The translations under genes were made by a program, and so were the position numbers. The notes beneath the pieces were generated by a model. It ran no database searches. It saw only the letters and a program-made list of their open reading frames with translations, and had not been told where the DNA came from. A DNA stretch of 64,000 bases from Synechococcus sp. CS-1325 (GTDB lineage: Bacteria; Cyanobacteriota; Cyanobacteriia; PCC-6307; Cyanobiaceae): assembly GCA_025128135.1 (NCBI GenBank), contig JAHLYW010000046.1:62001-126000 (forward strand), read 5' to 3'. Shown in pieces: positions 1-8,125 of the stretch (its first letter is position 1; the number at the start of each line of letters is the position of its first letter).

Positions 1-1087
1 CATCCACAGCCCCTTCCTCATCCACGTAACCCGACACCGCCACGGCGAGCATGTCGAAACCGCGGAAGTCGGCCCATTCGCCTTCGAAGTCGAAACAGCG
101 CAGCTCATGGGCGATGATCCCCGGCCGGCTTGTGGCCAGCACTTTGGGTGAGATGCCCTTGTGGTCGAGGTTCAGATAGGAACAGGTGAACACATCGGCG
201 TTCTGGAGAAGGCTGTAAAAGGCATCACGATCGCTGCTGTCGCACAGATCGCAGTAGGCGGCGCGCTTGCCGATATCCGTTTCCAGGCGCCAGTTGAGGT
301 GATCGGGGTAATCGACCCTGGAGAGATGGAGCACATCGGCCCCGAATTCCGCCAGGGTGCGGGCCGTGATCGGCCCACCGATCACATGGGTGCAATCGAG
401 CACCTTGATGCCCCGCAAGGGACGCCCATCCGTTGGCAGGCCGGATGGCAGGGGGATGGGATCGCTCTCGCCGATCTTGATCAATTCCACCACCGGCTTG
501 GCGGCAAGGCGGGCACCCACGGGATGGCGTCGCCACTCGGCGGCGGTGCGCACCACACCCACGGCAGCTCCCTCATCGCGCAGGGCGCGTTCGAGCGGCT
601 CCGCATCCCAGCCACTCACCGCCTGCTCCACCGCCCGGGGGGTGGGAGCACACTTGAGCACTCGGTAAACCGCATCGCGCAGGCGTGGATAGAGAGTTTC
701 GAACTTGATGAAGCGCCCATCGCGGGTGGCATAGAACTCACCGCCCACGGAATCGTCGAAGGAACCGGGAGCGCCGTAGTCGGTGAAGCCGAGTTCGCGG
801 CCGTTCTGGCGCAGATAGGCGATGCCGTGGTGCTGATGCACACCGGCATGGGCATCCGTTGTGACGTCCTGCACGGCACCACCACGTCGCTGCCAGATGT
901 CACCGAGGCACATGCCCAGACTGGCCTGGGCCGCGGCCATCAGTTCGCCGAAGCGGTGCCTGGAGGACAGCAGAGGATCGGCATGACGAATCGTGACCTT
1001 GCCGGGGTACAGGCGCTCCTTGCGACCGATCGCCGATTGGATCATATCCAGGGCACGTTGGGCGGAATCGGTGTCAACCTGGGCCAT
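1..1087 (-). CDS. CaiB/BaiF (family III) CoA-transferase, partial
   Basis: The minus frame is open from an ATG at 1087 to the left edge, so about 362 residues are visible and the C-terminus is missing. Near residue 223 the core of family III CoA-transferases begins: RGIKVLDCTHVIGGPIT, then LAEFGADVLHLSR and a DIGKRAAY stretch that resembles the usual D-x-N/G-KR-x2 segment. Such enzymes move CoA between carboxylic acids through an aspartyl-CoA intermediate. About 220 residues precede the core, so this looks like a two-module arrangement rather than a simple 400-residue enzyme. An AGGAA lies 4-8 nt before the start. The substrate cannot be told, and no neighbouring gene suggests one. Confidence 0.8.
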   Translation of the reverse strand, partial: MAQVDTDSAQRALDMIQSAIGRKERLYPGKVTIRHADPLLSSRHRFGELMAAAQASLGMCLGDIWQRRGGAVQDVTTDAHAGVHQHHGIAYLRQNGRELGFTDYGAPGSFDDSVGGEFYATRDGRFIKFETLYPRLRDAVYRVLKCAPTPRAVEQAVSGWDAEPLERALRDEGAAVGVVRTAAEWRRHPVGARLAAKPVVELIKIGESDPIPLPSGLPTDGRPLRGIKVLDCTHVIGGPITARTLAEFGADVLHLSRVDYPDHLNWRLETDIGKRAAYCDLCDSSDRDAFYSLLQNADVFTCSYLNLDHKGISPKVLATSRPGIIAHELRCFDFEGEWADFRGFDMLAVAVSGYVDEEGAVD

Positions 1088-1321
1088 GGGTTCCTGGGTG
1101 AAGGCAGAAGCGGCACTGCCAAAAATTGGATCGCGGTCAGCCTAGTGGCTTGATACAGATTGTCCATCACCGCCCAACACCTCCTTCGGTGAGTGCGATC
1201 AGAAACGGCACACCCAGCCTGCCCTGATCATCGATTCGCAGAATGCCGAGGAGGCCTGCCTTCTGAGCGCGGCTTTCTGAGACAAGGCTGACGGTCGGCC
1301 TTTCTGTAGCTGCACTGAGGT

Positions 1322-1636
1322 GTGCAGATCGATTTCGACCCTGGCAGTCACCGGCAAGGACGCGACCAATCTGAGCAAGCACGGCCTCTCCTTGGCGGCC
1401 GCAGCTGAGCTTCGTTGAGACGATGCACCCATCTGGATTGATGATCGGGCTGAATCCTGGGGAAGCAGGAATGGTTGCCTTGACTCTGATTAATGACGGA
1501 CTGTTCTTCGTAGTCGTTGTAGATCGAGATCCATAGAAGGAGAACAATTGGTCTACGCAAAGCCAATCGCCGTGAGGTCAGTCACTGTGTCAAAGCCCTC
1601 AAAGAAGATCCGCCTGAGGATGCCAACACGGGATGA
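1322..1636 (+). pseudogene. brnT-like toxin remnant (frameshifted)
   Basis: Pieces of a BrnT ribonuclease toxin occur in order but in different frames. They are VQIDFDPG at 1322, KDATNLSKHGLSLAAAAEL from 1356, DAPIWIDDRAESWG further on, ALTLINDGLFFVVVV, and finally LRKANRREVSHCVKAL, ending in TGA at 1634. BrnT proteins show the same order: FDP-x-K-x3-N-x2-KHG, a central ED/RxE segment, and an ARKA-x-R-RE tail. Several frameshifts and an in-frame stop mean no toxin can be made. The remnant overlaps the start of the brnA remnant downstream, as in intact brnTA operons. Confidence 0.6.
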
Positions 1637-1850
1637 CGATCAGGCAATCAACGCAGCGGCCAAATCAGATCCTGATGCCCTTCCACTAGCAGACGAACAG
1701 ATGACCGCGATGCTTCCCATTCAGGCTCTGCGAGGTCGACCCAAACTGGCGAATGAAAAGCAGCTTGATTCAATCCGATAGAGCCCTGAGGTGGTTGACT
1801 TTTTCAGAGCTTCCGGGACTGGTTGGCAGGCTCGAATAGATGAACGCTCG
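1620..1850 (+). pseudogene. brnA-like antitoxin with premature stop
   Basis: An ATG at 1620 opens MPTRDDDQAINAAAKSDPD, followed by LADEQM, RGRPK and the start of a ribbon-helix-helix (DSIR), matching the BrnA antitoxin layout. A TAG at 1779 then interrupts the frame. Past that stop the same frame continues SPEVVDFFRASGTGWQARIDE, which is the expected second helix of BrnA. The gene is therefore an antitoxin broken by one nonsense codon, and the 3' end fades out near 1850. Together with the brnT remnant this is a dead toxin-antitoxin locus. Confidence 0.65.
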
Positions 1851-1926
1851 CCCGATATGCGCTTGGCGCAAACGTGCCCGATACGGCAAGCCAATGGAGC
1901 GGTTGCCTGCGGGGCTGATCGGCCAG

Positions 1927-2217
1927 CTAGTCCTCGGCCCGCTCGCGCTGCCCGCTCAGGATGCGGCTGAAGCGGTGCGTACCCGTCAGCAGCGCCACCA
2001 GCACCAACACCCCCCAGCGGCTGGTCACGTGCTGCAGCACGGTGCGCGAGGGGCACTCGGCGGCAAACAGTTCTCCCCTTCGCATCAGCGTGGAGATGGT
2101 GGGCGTTTCAGCCACGGGGGCCGGCTGGGTGCTGCTCAGTTGATGCTTACTTTTTTGTGCGTACTTACGAAAAGTTTGCTTGCTCGATGGTCTCCCCTCG
2201 TCTGCTCCTCCTTGCAA
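1927..2217 (-). pseudogene. HxlR-family regulator, truncated
   Basis: The frame encodes RRGELFAAECPSRTVLQHV, TSRWGVLVLVALLTGTHRFS, then an unrelated tail and a stop. HxlR/QorR-type regulators have the same CPSR-x-VL-x-HVTSRWG-x-LVL-x-AL segment at the N-terminus but continue with FSELRR and the rest of the winged helix, which is missing here. The DNA-binding domain is cut, so the product is unlikely to work. It lies divergent to a qorB remnant, as in E. coli ytfH-ytfG, which supports the family call. The exact start is uncertain. Confidence 0.6.
2149..2175. promoter_or_regulatory. candidate HxlR/QorR operator between divergent genes
   Basis: ACTTTT at 2149 and AAAAGT at 2170 form an inverted repeat around a GTACTTAC core, in the divergent region of the hxlR and qorB remnants. 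Quinone-sensing HxlR regulators bind TTACTT/AAGTAA-type palindromes in this position. The site is probably a relic, because both genes are truncated. Confidence 0.35.
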
Positions 2218-2228
2218 GCAGGGTTTTC

Positions 2229-2484
2229 ATGATTGTCATCACCGGCGCCACCGGCCAGCTTGGCCGCCTTGCGCAGCCCAGCCAAAGCCGTCGAACACGT
2301 GGTCACCGAAGCCACGCTGCGCGCCTCGGGCATCCCCCATGTGCTGCTGCGCAACGGCTGGTACACCGAAAACCACACCGGCAGCATCGGCGCTGCACTT
2401 CACTACGGCCCCGCCCAAGTGGGTCTGGGCCTGCCAGCAGGCTTCGCCGCGCTGCTGACCGTGCCGATCTCGGTGCCCGTCTGA
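2229..2484 (+). pseudogene. QorB-like NAD(P)H:quinone reductase, internally deleted
   Basis: The ATG at 2229 begins MIVITGATGQLGRL, the glycine-rich NAD(P)-binding loop of NmrA/SDR-type quinone oxidoreductases. The sequence then jumps to another frame carrying ATLRASGIPHVLLRNGWYTE, which is near residue 130-150 in intact homologs of about 285 residues. Roughly 100 codons are missing between them, and the end (TGA at 2482) is also short. It is a deletion remnant of a qorB-like gene next to its truncated regulator. Confidence 0.6.
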
Positions 2485-2595
2485 AGCAGGTGGGCGAAGC
2501 TGAGGCTGTTGGATCGCGGCTTTCGGCTGAGCGGACGATCAATTCCGCCCTGGTGATGGCCCTGCCTTGGAGCCAGCATCCCTGATCATCCATCC

Positions 2596-3300
2596 ATGGC
2601 TTCCGCTTCAGGCTTCGCCAACCACACCCCTCTCACCGTCATCGGCATCGACGTGGGCGGCGTGCGCAAGGGCTTCCATGCCGTGGCCCTCTGTGGCGGC
2701 GCCTACCGCGATCGCCACAACACCGCTGATCCGGTTGCCCTGGCCCGGTGGTGCCACCAGAGCATCGGCGCGCAGCTGGTGGCTGTGGATGCCCCCTGCG
2801 GCTGGAGCGTTGATGGCCGTTGCCGTCCCGCCGAACGGGAGCTGATGGCGGAGCGGATTCCCTGTTTCTCCAGCCCCTCCCGGGCGCGTGCCCTGGAGCA
2901 TCCCTCCAACTACTTCGGCTGGATGCTCTGCGGTGAGGCCTTGTATGGGGCGCTGGCCTCCAGCCACCCCCTGGCCGTTGCCCGGCCTGCGCCCGGGCAG
3001 GTCTGCAGTTTTGAAACCTTCCCCCACGCGATCACGACCCATCTGCACCGGGCCCTGGGGCTGGGGCCGGCCCTGGCCTCAGCCAAGCGTGTGCAGCGGC
3101 GGGCCCTGCTGGAGCGCTTCGGGGTGGACACCGGGGCACTCACCAGCATCGACTGGATCGATGCCGCCCTCTGCGCCCTCGCCGCCCAGCTGCTGGCCGG
3201 CGCTGGTCCCTGCCGTGTCTACGGCGAACCGGCCAGCGGGGTGTTGATCGTGCCGACGGGCGTGGATGGGCCGCTGGCCACGCTTCAGAGCGCCGGCTGA
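2596..3300 (+). CDS. DUF429 family protein
   Basis: A 234-residue protein. Near residue 18 it has IGIDVGGVRKGFHAVAL, the conserved N-terminal GIDVA/G motif of DUF429 proteins, predicted to have an RNase H-like fold. VAVDAPCGW (about residue 62), RPAERELMA, a PFSS-like CFSSPSRA segment, FETFPHA and DWIDAALCALAA follow in the family order. Members are suspected nucleases but no activity is established here. The last 16 bases overlap the end of the convergent gene at 3285. The decayed regulator/reductase locus lies upstream. Confidence 0.75.
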   Translation: MASASGFANHTPLTVIGIDVGGVRKGFHAVALCGGAYRDRHNTADPVALARWCHQSIGAQLVAVDAPCGWSVDGRCRPAERELMAERIPCFSSPSRARALEHPSNYFGWMLCGEALYGALASSHPLAVARPAPGQVCSFETFPHAITTHLHRALGLGPALASAKRVQRRALLERFGVDTGALTSIDWIDAALCALAAQLLAGAGPCRVYGEPASGVLIVPTGVDGPLATLQSAG

Positions 3301-4673
3301 ACCAGGCTCCAGAAGCCCAGCTTCCGGCCGTGGTCCTGATCCAGCCCGGCCAGGTAAGCCGCGTGATCCAAAGCGCCGCACCAGTCTTCGATCCCGGCGG
3401 CCAGGGCCCGGCAGCTCTGGAGATGGCGGGCGGCGTGGCGGTAACGGCTGGAGCGGCCCTGCTCAAGGCTGAAGTTGATCATCGCCCGCAGGCACAGCGT
3501 GGCCGCCAGCGGTTGCTTGGCCTCCAGGGCCTCGGCGACGGGACCGAGCAGTTGGTAGAGGTCGCCATCGAGTTCGTCGTGGCGCTCCAGGATCAAGCGG
3601 GCGGTGCGGCGGCGATCGGGCCACTGATGCAGAAAGCGCAGGGCCTGGTTGAAACCGGGGTAGGACAACGCCAGATCCAGGGCCCGCTCCTCCTCGGCGG
3701 CATCCTCGAAATCAGGCAGATGCTTGAGGTAGGCGCGCAGGTGGCGGATCGACAGCGACCGCTCCACCACCATCCAGCGCAGGGCCTGGGCCTCTTCGCC
3801 GCGCTCAAGCGCCTCGAGGGCGGCGACTCGGGCATCGAGCCATTCGATTGAGCCCGCCAGCCGTCCCTGCTGATCAGGGTCGGCCGCATCCAGCTGAGCC
3901 AGGGCCTCTTCAGCCCTGCCGGCGGCGGTGAGCCGGCCGGCCACCTCGGCGACGATCGCCGGCACGGTGAGGGCGCCAGGGTCATGGTCGCGATACTCGC
4001 CCAGGTAGGCCTCGGCATCGCCGAGGGCATCGGCGATCTCGAGCATCGCCAGCTGCACGGTGCGACGGCGATGCTCACTGGCATTGGGCCGGCTGCGCTG
4101 GGCCTCCAGCCGCTGGCGCAGCTGGGCCAGGCCCTGGCCGCCCAGGGCCTCCTGGAGGTGCTCGATCAGCAGATCGAACTGACCGTAGCCGTTGTCGATC
4201 AGCGCCGCGTAGACCTGATCCGCCAGGGCTTCGCGGTCGGGCTCGCCACGGGCCGCAACGCAGCCCAGATCAGCGGTGACCTGGTGAAACAGCTGCATCA
4301 CCTCTCCATCGCTGTCGTCGCAGCGCTCCAACAGCGGTTCCACCAGCTCCAGGAAGGTCCAGAGCAGGTCCACCGCCAGGGCGGGCTCGTGCTCGGCGAT
4401 CGGCCCGACGATCGCCAGTCGCTGCTGGTCGAGGTCGGTGAGCAGGGCATCGCGCTGGCGCCAATCCAGGAAGCTGGTGGAGCGGGCGATGGTGGCCAGC
4501 CGCTTGCGGACCTCCCGGCCGATCTCGGCCGGTCCGCGCTGCTCGGCCAACGCCAGCCGCAGCTGCCGCTTGGCAGCGGCATTGCCCTGGGTGAGGCTGA
4601 TCAGGAGCTCCGCCAGCTTTGCCGCACCCAGGCCTTCGAGATTCCTGGCATTGAGGGTGGATCGGGAAGCCAT
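3285..4673 (-). CDS. DUF6880-like helical-repeat protein
   Basis: About 462 residues starting at the ATG at 4673; a TTG one codon upstream is possible. The protein is almost wholly helical and rich in Leu, Ala, Glu and Arg, with TPR-like helical pairs such as AYLGEYRDHDP and EEALAQLDAADPD. It resembles DUF6880 proteins, which begin with a short NLEALGA-x-LA-x-LLI-like segment, here NLEGLGAAKLAELLISL. No catalytic motif is visible. The 3' end overlaps the DUF429 gene by 16 bp. The assignment rests on remembered family features and is moderate. Confidence 0.6.
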   Translation of the reverse strand: MASRSTLNARNLEGLGAAKLAELLISLTQGNAAAKRQLRLALAEQRGPAEIGREVRKRLATIARSTSFLDWRQRDALLTDLDQQRLAIVGPIAEHEPALAVDLLWTFLELVEPLLERCDDSDGEVMQLFHQVTADLGCVAARGEPDREALADQVYAALIDNGYGQFDLLIEHLQEALGGQGLAQLRQRLEAQRSRPNASEHRRRTVQLAMLEIADALGDAEAYLGEYRDHDPGALTVPAIVAEVAGRLTAAGRAEEALAQLDAADPDQQGRLAGSIEWLDARVAALEALERGEEAQALRWMVVERSLSIRHLRAYLKHLPDFEDAAEEERALDLALSYPGFNQALRFLHQWPDRRRTARLILERHDELDGDLYQLLGPVAEALEAKQPLAATLCLRAMINFSLEQGRSSRYRHAARHLQSCRALAAGIEDWCGALDHAAYLAGLDQDHGRKLGFWSLVQPAL

Positions 4674-4791
4674 CAATCAGCCGTCAGTTCAGAGCGGGCC
4701 AGGCATCATTGTGAAGTCGCTGCCAGCAGCGGCGTTGAACTCCTCCAGACGCCGATTACGGTTTCGCCTCACACCCTGAGGGAGCAAGGCC

Positions 4792-5301
4792 ATGGCGGCC
4801 CGCGCCAGGACAGCCCGGCCCAAGGCCATGGCGGCCACCAGCCCGGAAGAGCAACTGGTTCAGAAGCTGCAGCGGATCGAGGCGCTCTTCTCCCGGGCCG
4901 GCAGTGAGGGCGAACGGGTGGCGGCCGGGCGCGCGCGGCAGCGCATCCAGGCCCGGCTCCAGGAGCTGGCGGCAGAAGAGCCGCCGATCGAGTTCCGCTT
5001 TTCGCTCTCCGACCAGTGGTCGCGCCACCTCTTCGTGGCCCTGATGCGGCGCTACGGCATCACCCCCTACCGCTACCGGGGCCAGCGGCGCACCACCGTG
5101 ATGGCGCGCCTCAGCCGCAGCTTCGTGAACGACACGCTCTGGCCGGAATTCCTGGAACTGCAGCAGACGCTCTCGGCCTACTTCGACGCCCTCACCGATC
5201 GGGTGATCGAGCAGGCCCTGGAGGTGAAGGCCAGTGAGGCCGAAGAGCGCCCCCCGGCCCCCCAGCTGGAGCCGGTGGATCACCAGACCTCCCTGCTGTA
5301 A
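4792..5301 (+). CDS. conserved hypothetical protein (DUF2786-like N-terminus)
   Basis: A 169-residue protein beginning with an ATG at 4792 behind a GGGAGCAAGG ribosome site. Residues 20-65 (LQRIEALFSRAGSEGERVAA and on) resemble DUF2786, a short helical region in phage and bacterial proteins. The centre holds a run of basic and aromatic residues (RYGITPYRYRGQRRT) that could bind nucleic acid. The C-terminus is acidic and proline-rich. It is divergent from the DUF6880-like gene with about 120 bp between them. Function unknown. Confidence 0.55.
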   Translation: MAARARTARPKAMAATSPEEQLVQKLQRIEALFSRAGSEGERVAAGRARQRIQARLQELAAEEPPIEFRFSLSDQWSRHLFVALMRRYGITPYRYRGQRRTTVMARLSRSFVNDTLWPEFLELQQTLSAYFDALTDRVIEQALEVKASEAEERPPAPQLEPVDHQTSLL

Positions 5302-5394
5302 AGGTTTCAGGCTTTGGAGGGGCGTAGCCCAGGGACCTGGTGCTTCTGCCCGCCGTTGTTCCCCGCCATTGCCCCCAGGAAAAACTCTATCGAC

Positions 5395-5589
5395 CTACTG
5401 GGGCGCCTCGAGAACCGCCTTCTGGCGCTCCAGTTGCTGGGCTTCAATTCCTTGGGCTGCCTGCTTGGCGCGCTCGATGGGCTCCAGCAGAGCGGAACCG
5501 CTGGGGGGCGACCTGGTTGCGCTCGGCTGCGAACATCCGGACACCGCTGTCATCAATGCAGCAGCCCACAATGCTGGTTTCAGATTCAT
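5395..5589 (-). CDS. small putative lipoprotein
   Basis: Sixty-four residues with a lipoprotein-type signal: MNLKPALWAAALMTAVSGCS. The lipobox is V-S-G-C with Cys19, and a polar, helical C-terminus (ERAKQAAQGIEAQQLERQK) follows. Small lipoproteins of this shape are common in cyanobacteria but poorly conserved. No strong ribosome site is visible. The gene stands alone between two intergenic stretches, so it could be a chance frame. Confidence 0.45.
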   Translation of the reverse strand: MNLKPALWAAALMTAVSGCSQPSATRSPPSGSALLEPIERAKQAAQGIEAQQLERQKAVLEAPQ

Positions 5590-6002
5590 TGATCCAGATG
5601 GCTATGGCAGACCCTGCGCGCCCATTCCAGCCTGAACGTGAAGATCTTTCAACATACCGTTCATCAAACATGGGATCCGTGGCTTGATCCGTAGCTCGAT
5701 ACATGGCTCGATACGTCGATGGGCTGACGGCTGAACCGCTTGCGGACTGTCCGGGTCGATCTGGCCAGCTCCAAGCTCTGCCTCTGGAGAGCTGGCTGCC
5801 ATGAACCTGAGAATGGCGCCGGCCCAAGCGGGTTGATTGTTCGGTACTTCTCAGGGCATCGATCGCCGGGCTCCCGTTCATCGCTCGCATCAGACTGGAT
5901 ACAGGATCTGGTTTCTGCCTGAATCACCCCGCGATCACAACGCTGGCCTGAAGGGATGCACTCCGCCGGTGCCATAGGGTGATTCAGTTATTGAACAAAG
6001 TT
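5590..6002. other. intergenic stretch, no gene recognised
   Basis: About 410 bp between the small lipoprotein and mscL. It has several short frames on both strands without family resemblance, and short near-repeats of CTCGATAC around 5693-5712. No tRNA-like, terminator or operator structure stands out. The mscL promoter should lie at its right end. Confidence 0.4.
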
Positions 6003-6380
6003 ATGGCCCGCCGCTCCGGTTTCCTCGCCGATTTCCAGGCCTTCATCAACCAGGGCAATGTCGTTGACCTCGCCGTGGCGGTGGTGATCGGCGGCGCCTT
6101 CGGCAAGGTGGTGGACGCGGTGGTGAGCCTGGTGATGGGCAGCGTGCTCACCCCCGCGCTCAAGGCGGCCAACGTCGATTCGATCAATGCCTGGCCAGCC
6201 GGCGCGGTGATCGTGGCGTTGATCAATTTCGTGGTGATCGCCTTCGTGGTGTTCCTGATCGTGCGGGCGCTCGAGGCCACCAAGCGCAAGGAGGAAGCGG
6301 TGGCACCCCCCGACACCCAGGCCCAGCTGGCCTCGGCGGTGACCCGCCTCGCCGATGCGCTGGATCGCAAGGGGCTGTAG
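6003..6380 (+). CDS. mscL: large-conductance mechanosensitive channel MscL
   Basis: A protein of 125 residues from the ATG at 6003; a GTG at 5979 would add eight residues. MscL forms a pentameric inner-membrane pore that opens under hypo-osmotic shock. The N-terminal helix (GFLADFQAFINQGNVVDLA) and first membrane segment (VAVVIGGAFGKVVDAVVSLV) are canonical. A short periplasmic loop follows, then the second membrane helix (VIVALINFVVIAFVVFLIV) and a charged C-terminal helix bundle. Length and order fit the family. It stands alone, without operon partners. Confidence 0.95.
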   Translation: MARRSGFLADFQAFINQGNVVDLAVAVVIGGAFGKVVDAVVSLVMGSVLTPALKAANVDSINAWPAGAVIVALINFVVIAFVVFLIVRALEATKRKEEAVAPPDTQAQLASAVTRLADALDRKGL

Positions 6381-6403
6381 GGGCAGTGACGACACGTCGT
6401 GGC

Positions 6404-6840
6404 TCAGCCCTGTAGCTCTTCGCCACTCCCGGCTTCAGCCAACCAGTTCTCGATGGAGAGGCCCGGATAGATCTGGAAGTCGGCCAGGTTGTTGCTCACC
6501 AGCGTGACGCCCAGCGCGAGGGCATGGGCGGCAATCAGTTTGTCGAGCCCATCGAGGCGCCGTTCGCGGCTGGCCAACCGAATGGGGCCTCAGGCGGCGG
6601 CATCGCCATCGAAAGGGGCGACCGGCACCTCCAGCAGAAACCGCTGCAGGGCCAGGCGGTTGCGCTCCGACTGGTCCCCTGAGGCGATCACCCCGTACTC
6701 CAGCTCCGCTGCGGTGATGGCTGAGATCAACACCTCCCCAACACGGCAGCGAGCAAAGCGCTCTGCCACCTGGGGGGCTGGTGTTTCATCAGGTGGATGC
6801 AGATATTGGTGTCCAGCAGGTAGAGGGGGCGGAGACTCAT
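6404..6840 (-). pseudogene. VapC-type PIN toxin, frameshift and nonsense
   Basis: From the ATG at 6840 the frame gives MSLRPLYLLDTNICIHLMKH, the PIN-domain start with its first Asp. A one-base shift at a run of C residues then breaks it. The next frame gives VAERFARCRVGEVLISAITAAELEYGV up to FDGDAAA, where an in-frame TGA replaces the expected residue. Past this stop RLDGLDKLIAAHALALGVTLVSNN continues the domain, including the late acidic site. The ribonuclease toxin is thus dead by two lesions. A degenerate antitoxin lies upstream. Confidence 0.75.
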
Positions 6841-6892
6841 GGCTGGTTTCTCAGGCGCCCGTCACAGCTGCTCCCCTCACAGCCATGCCCCC

Positions 6893-7000
6893 TCACAGTT
6901 GCTCCCGATCCACCTGCTGCTGATCGCCGCGACCTGCCGCCAGGAAATCCGTTGAAAAGCTTGCCAGGGCCGCCAGAGCTTCCGCCTCCGCGCCTCTGCC
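6893..7000 (-). pseudogene. VapB-type antitoxin remnant
   Basis: The minus frame ending at the TGA at 6895-6893 reads ALAALASFSTDFLAAGRG and then DQQQVDREQL. This matches the typical C-terminus of VapB antitoxins paired with this VapC type (SFSPDFMAEGR-x-QPxxQEREEL). The N-terminal DNA-binding part cannot be read in one frame. It ends 52 bp upstream of the broken vapC, so the whole pair appears inactivated. Confidence 0.45.
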
Positions 7001-7041
7001 GCCCAAAGAGACCAGCGAGCCGTCTGGCCGGAGTCAATGTG

Positions 7042-7057
7042 GTACGTTTTTGCGTAC
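7042..7057. promoter_or_regulatory. inverted repeat upstream of yefM (candidate operator)
   Basis: GTACG at 7042-7046 and CGTAC at 7053-7057 are inverted around a T-rich spacer, 21 bp before the yefM ATG. YefM-type antitoxins autoregulate through palindromes containing GTAC. The position fits such a site. Confidence 0.45.
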
Positions 7058-7078
7058 GCTGCTTTCAGGCTGCTTCCG

Positions 7079-7321
7079 ATGGCCAGCCTTTCCGCCACGG
7101 AAGCCCGCAAGCGGCTGTATGCGCTCATCGACGAGGTGACCGCCTCCCACGAGCCCCTGCAGATCACAGGCAAGCGCGGGAATGCCGTGCTGCTCTCTGA
7201 ATCGGATTGGCAGGCCATCCAGGAAACCCTCCATCTGGTCTCGATTCCGGGCATGCGCGAATCCATCCTCCAGGGCCTGGCTGTGCCTTTTGAAGACCTC
7301 AGTGATCAGCCGGGCTGGTGA
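7079..7321 (+). CDS. yefM: Phd/YefM-family antitoxin
   Basis: Eighty residues from the ATG at 7079. The first part, MASLSATEARKRLYALIDEV, is the Phd/YefM fold that dimerises and binds the promoter. ITGKRGNAVLLSESDWQAIQETLHL matches the conserved middle of YefM, and the acidic tail (VPFEDLSDQPGW) should block the toxin active site. The stop overlaps the start of the YoeB gene by four bases (GTGA). This gives coupled translation, as expected for a type II toxin-antitoxin pair. Confidence 0.88.
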   Translation: MASLSATEARKRLYALIDEVTASHEPLQITGKRGNAVLLSESDWQAIQETLHLVSIPGMRESILQGLAVPFEDLSDQPGW

Positions 7322-7587
7322 GCTGGAGCGTTCGCTTCACACGGCAAGCCCAGAAGGACGCCCGCAAGCTTGCCGCTGCATCGCCGGACTTGAAGGCCAA
7401 GGCCCAGCAGCTGCTCCTTCTGCTGGCAGATGATCCCTGCCGCCAACCCCCGCCCTTTGTGGTGTTGGTGGGTGATCTACGCGGGGCCTTCTCCCGGCGG
7501 ATCAACATTCAGCACCGGCTTGTGTACCAGGTGCTGCGCGAAGAACGCATGGTCAAGGTGTTGCGGTTGTGGACCCACTACAGATGA
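7318..7587 (+). CDS. yoeB: YoeB/Txe-family mRNA interferase toxin
   Basis: Eighty-nine residues with a GTG start overlapping the yefM stop. YoeB cuts mRNA in the ribosomal A site. The family marks are present: SVRFTRQAQKDARKL at the N-terminus, the GDLRGAFSRRIN segment with its basic catalytic surface, QHRLVYQV, and a C-terminal His-Tyr (THYR) that belongs to the active site. Length is normal and the frame intact, so unlike the neighbouring vapBC and brnTA this pair appears functional. Confidence 0.88.
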   Translation: MSWSVRFTRQAQKDARKLAAASPDLKAKAQQLLLLLADDPCRQPPPFVVLVGDLRGAFSRRINIQHRLVYQVLREERMVKVLRLWTHYR

Positions 7588-8125
7588 GGGTGAAGAGGCT
7601 GGGGATTCAAGCCAGCCGTCCGTTCAGGTATCGATGCCATTCTCATGACAAGCCCTCAGACTCTGTCGCCAGCAAGGCGATCAGGAAGCCTGAGATTGGC
7701 AGGGACTAAGTCAAGTCGCCCGAAGAGAGCATGGGACGACAGAAGCAGTGACTTCACTGGTTCGCATTCATGTTGGAGGTGTGGCGTCGGGTTCTGCGAC
7801 AGCAGCGGGGGTCGCAGGTTGAGCAAGTTCGGGATAATCACTTGGATGGAGATAGCTTGAAAGCAAGCAAGTTCGATCAGTGGCATCCTTGATCAGCCAC
7901 GAAGGAGCAAGTGAATCGTCCGCATCGGTATTATCAACACTCAGCTGAGTGGCTTCAGCCGAGTGCTGAATCAACCGTTGAAGCTCCTGGAGTTTTGCCT
8001 TGGCCAACGTGTCGTGATTGCATTCAGCGATCTGGGCGGAGATGGTGTCGAGCGGCGTTTTACTGCTCTTCTACATCCAAAAGCGCCGCTATTGTAATCG
8101 AAACCCAGCAATCTTCGCCCAGAAC
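7588..8125. other. intergenic stretch with a degenerate minus-strand frame
   Basis: About 540 bp. On the minus strand a frame from roughly 8070 to 7768 reads TPLDTISAQIAECNHDTLAKA and continues with helical, protein-like sequence, but it has no upstream ATG or GTG and is preceded by a stop. It may be the tail of a decayed gene I do not recognise. Nothing else is seen on either strand. Confidence 0.3.

Noticed and set aside
161..1153. A 330-residue plus-strand frame
   Set aside because: It opposes the CoA-transferase gene, which shows real family motifs on the minus strand.
2707..2714. GCGATCGC octamer
   Set aside because: HIP1 octamers are spread throughout many cyanobacterial genomes; useful as a lineage hint but not a local feature.
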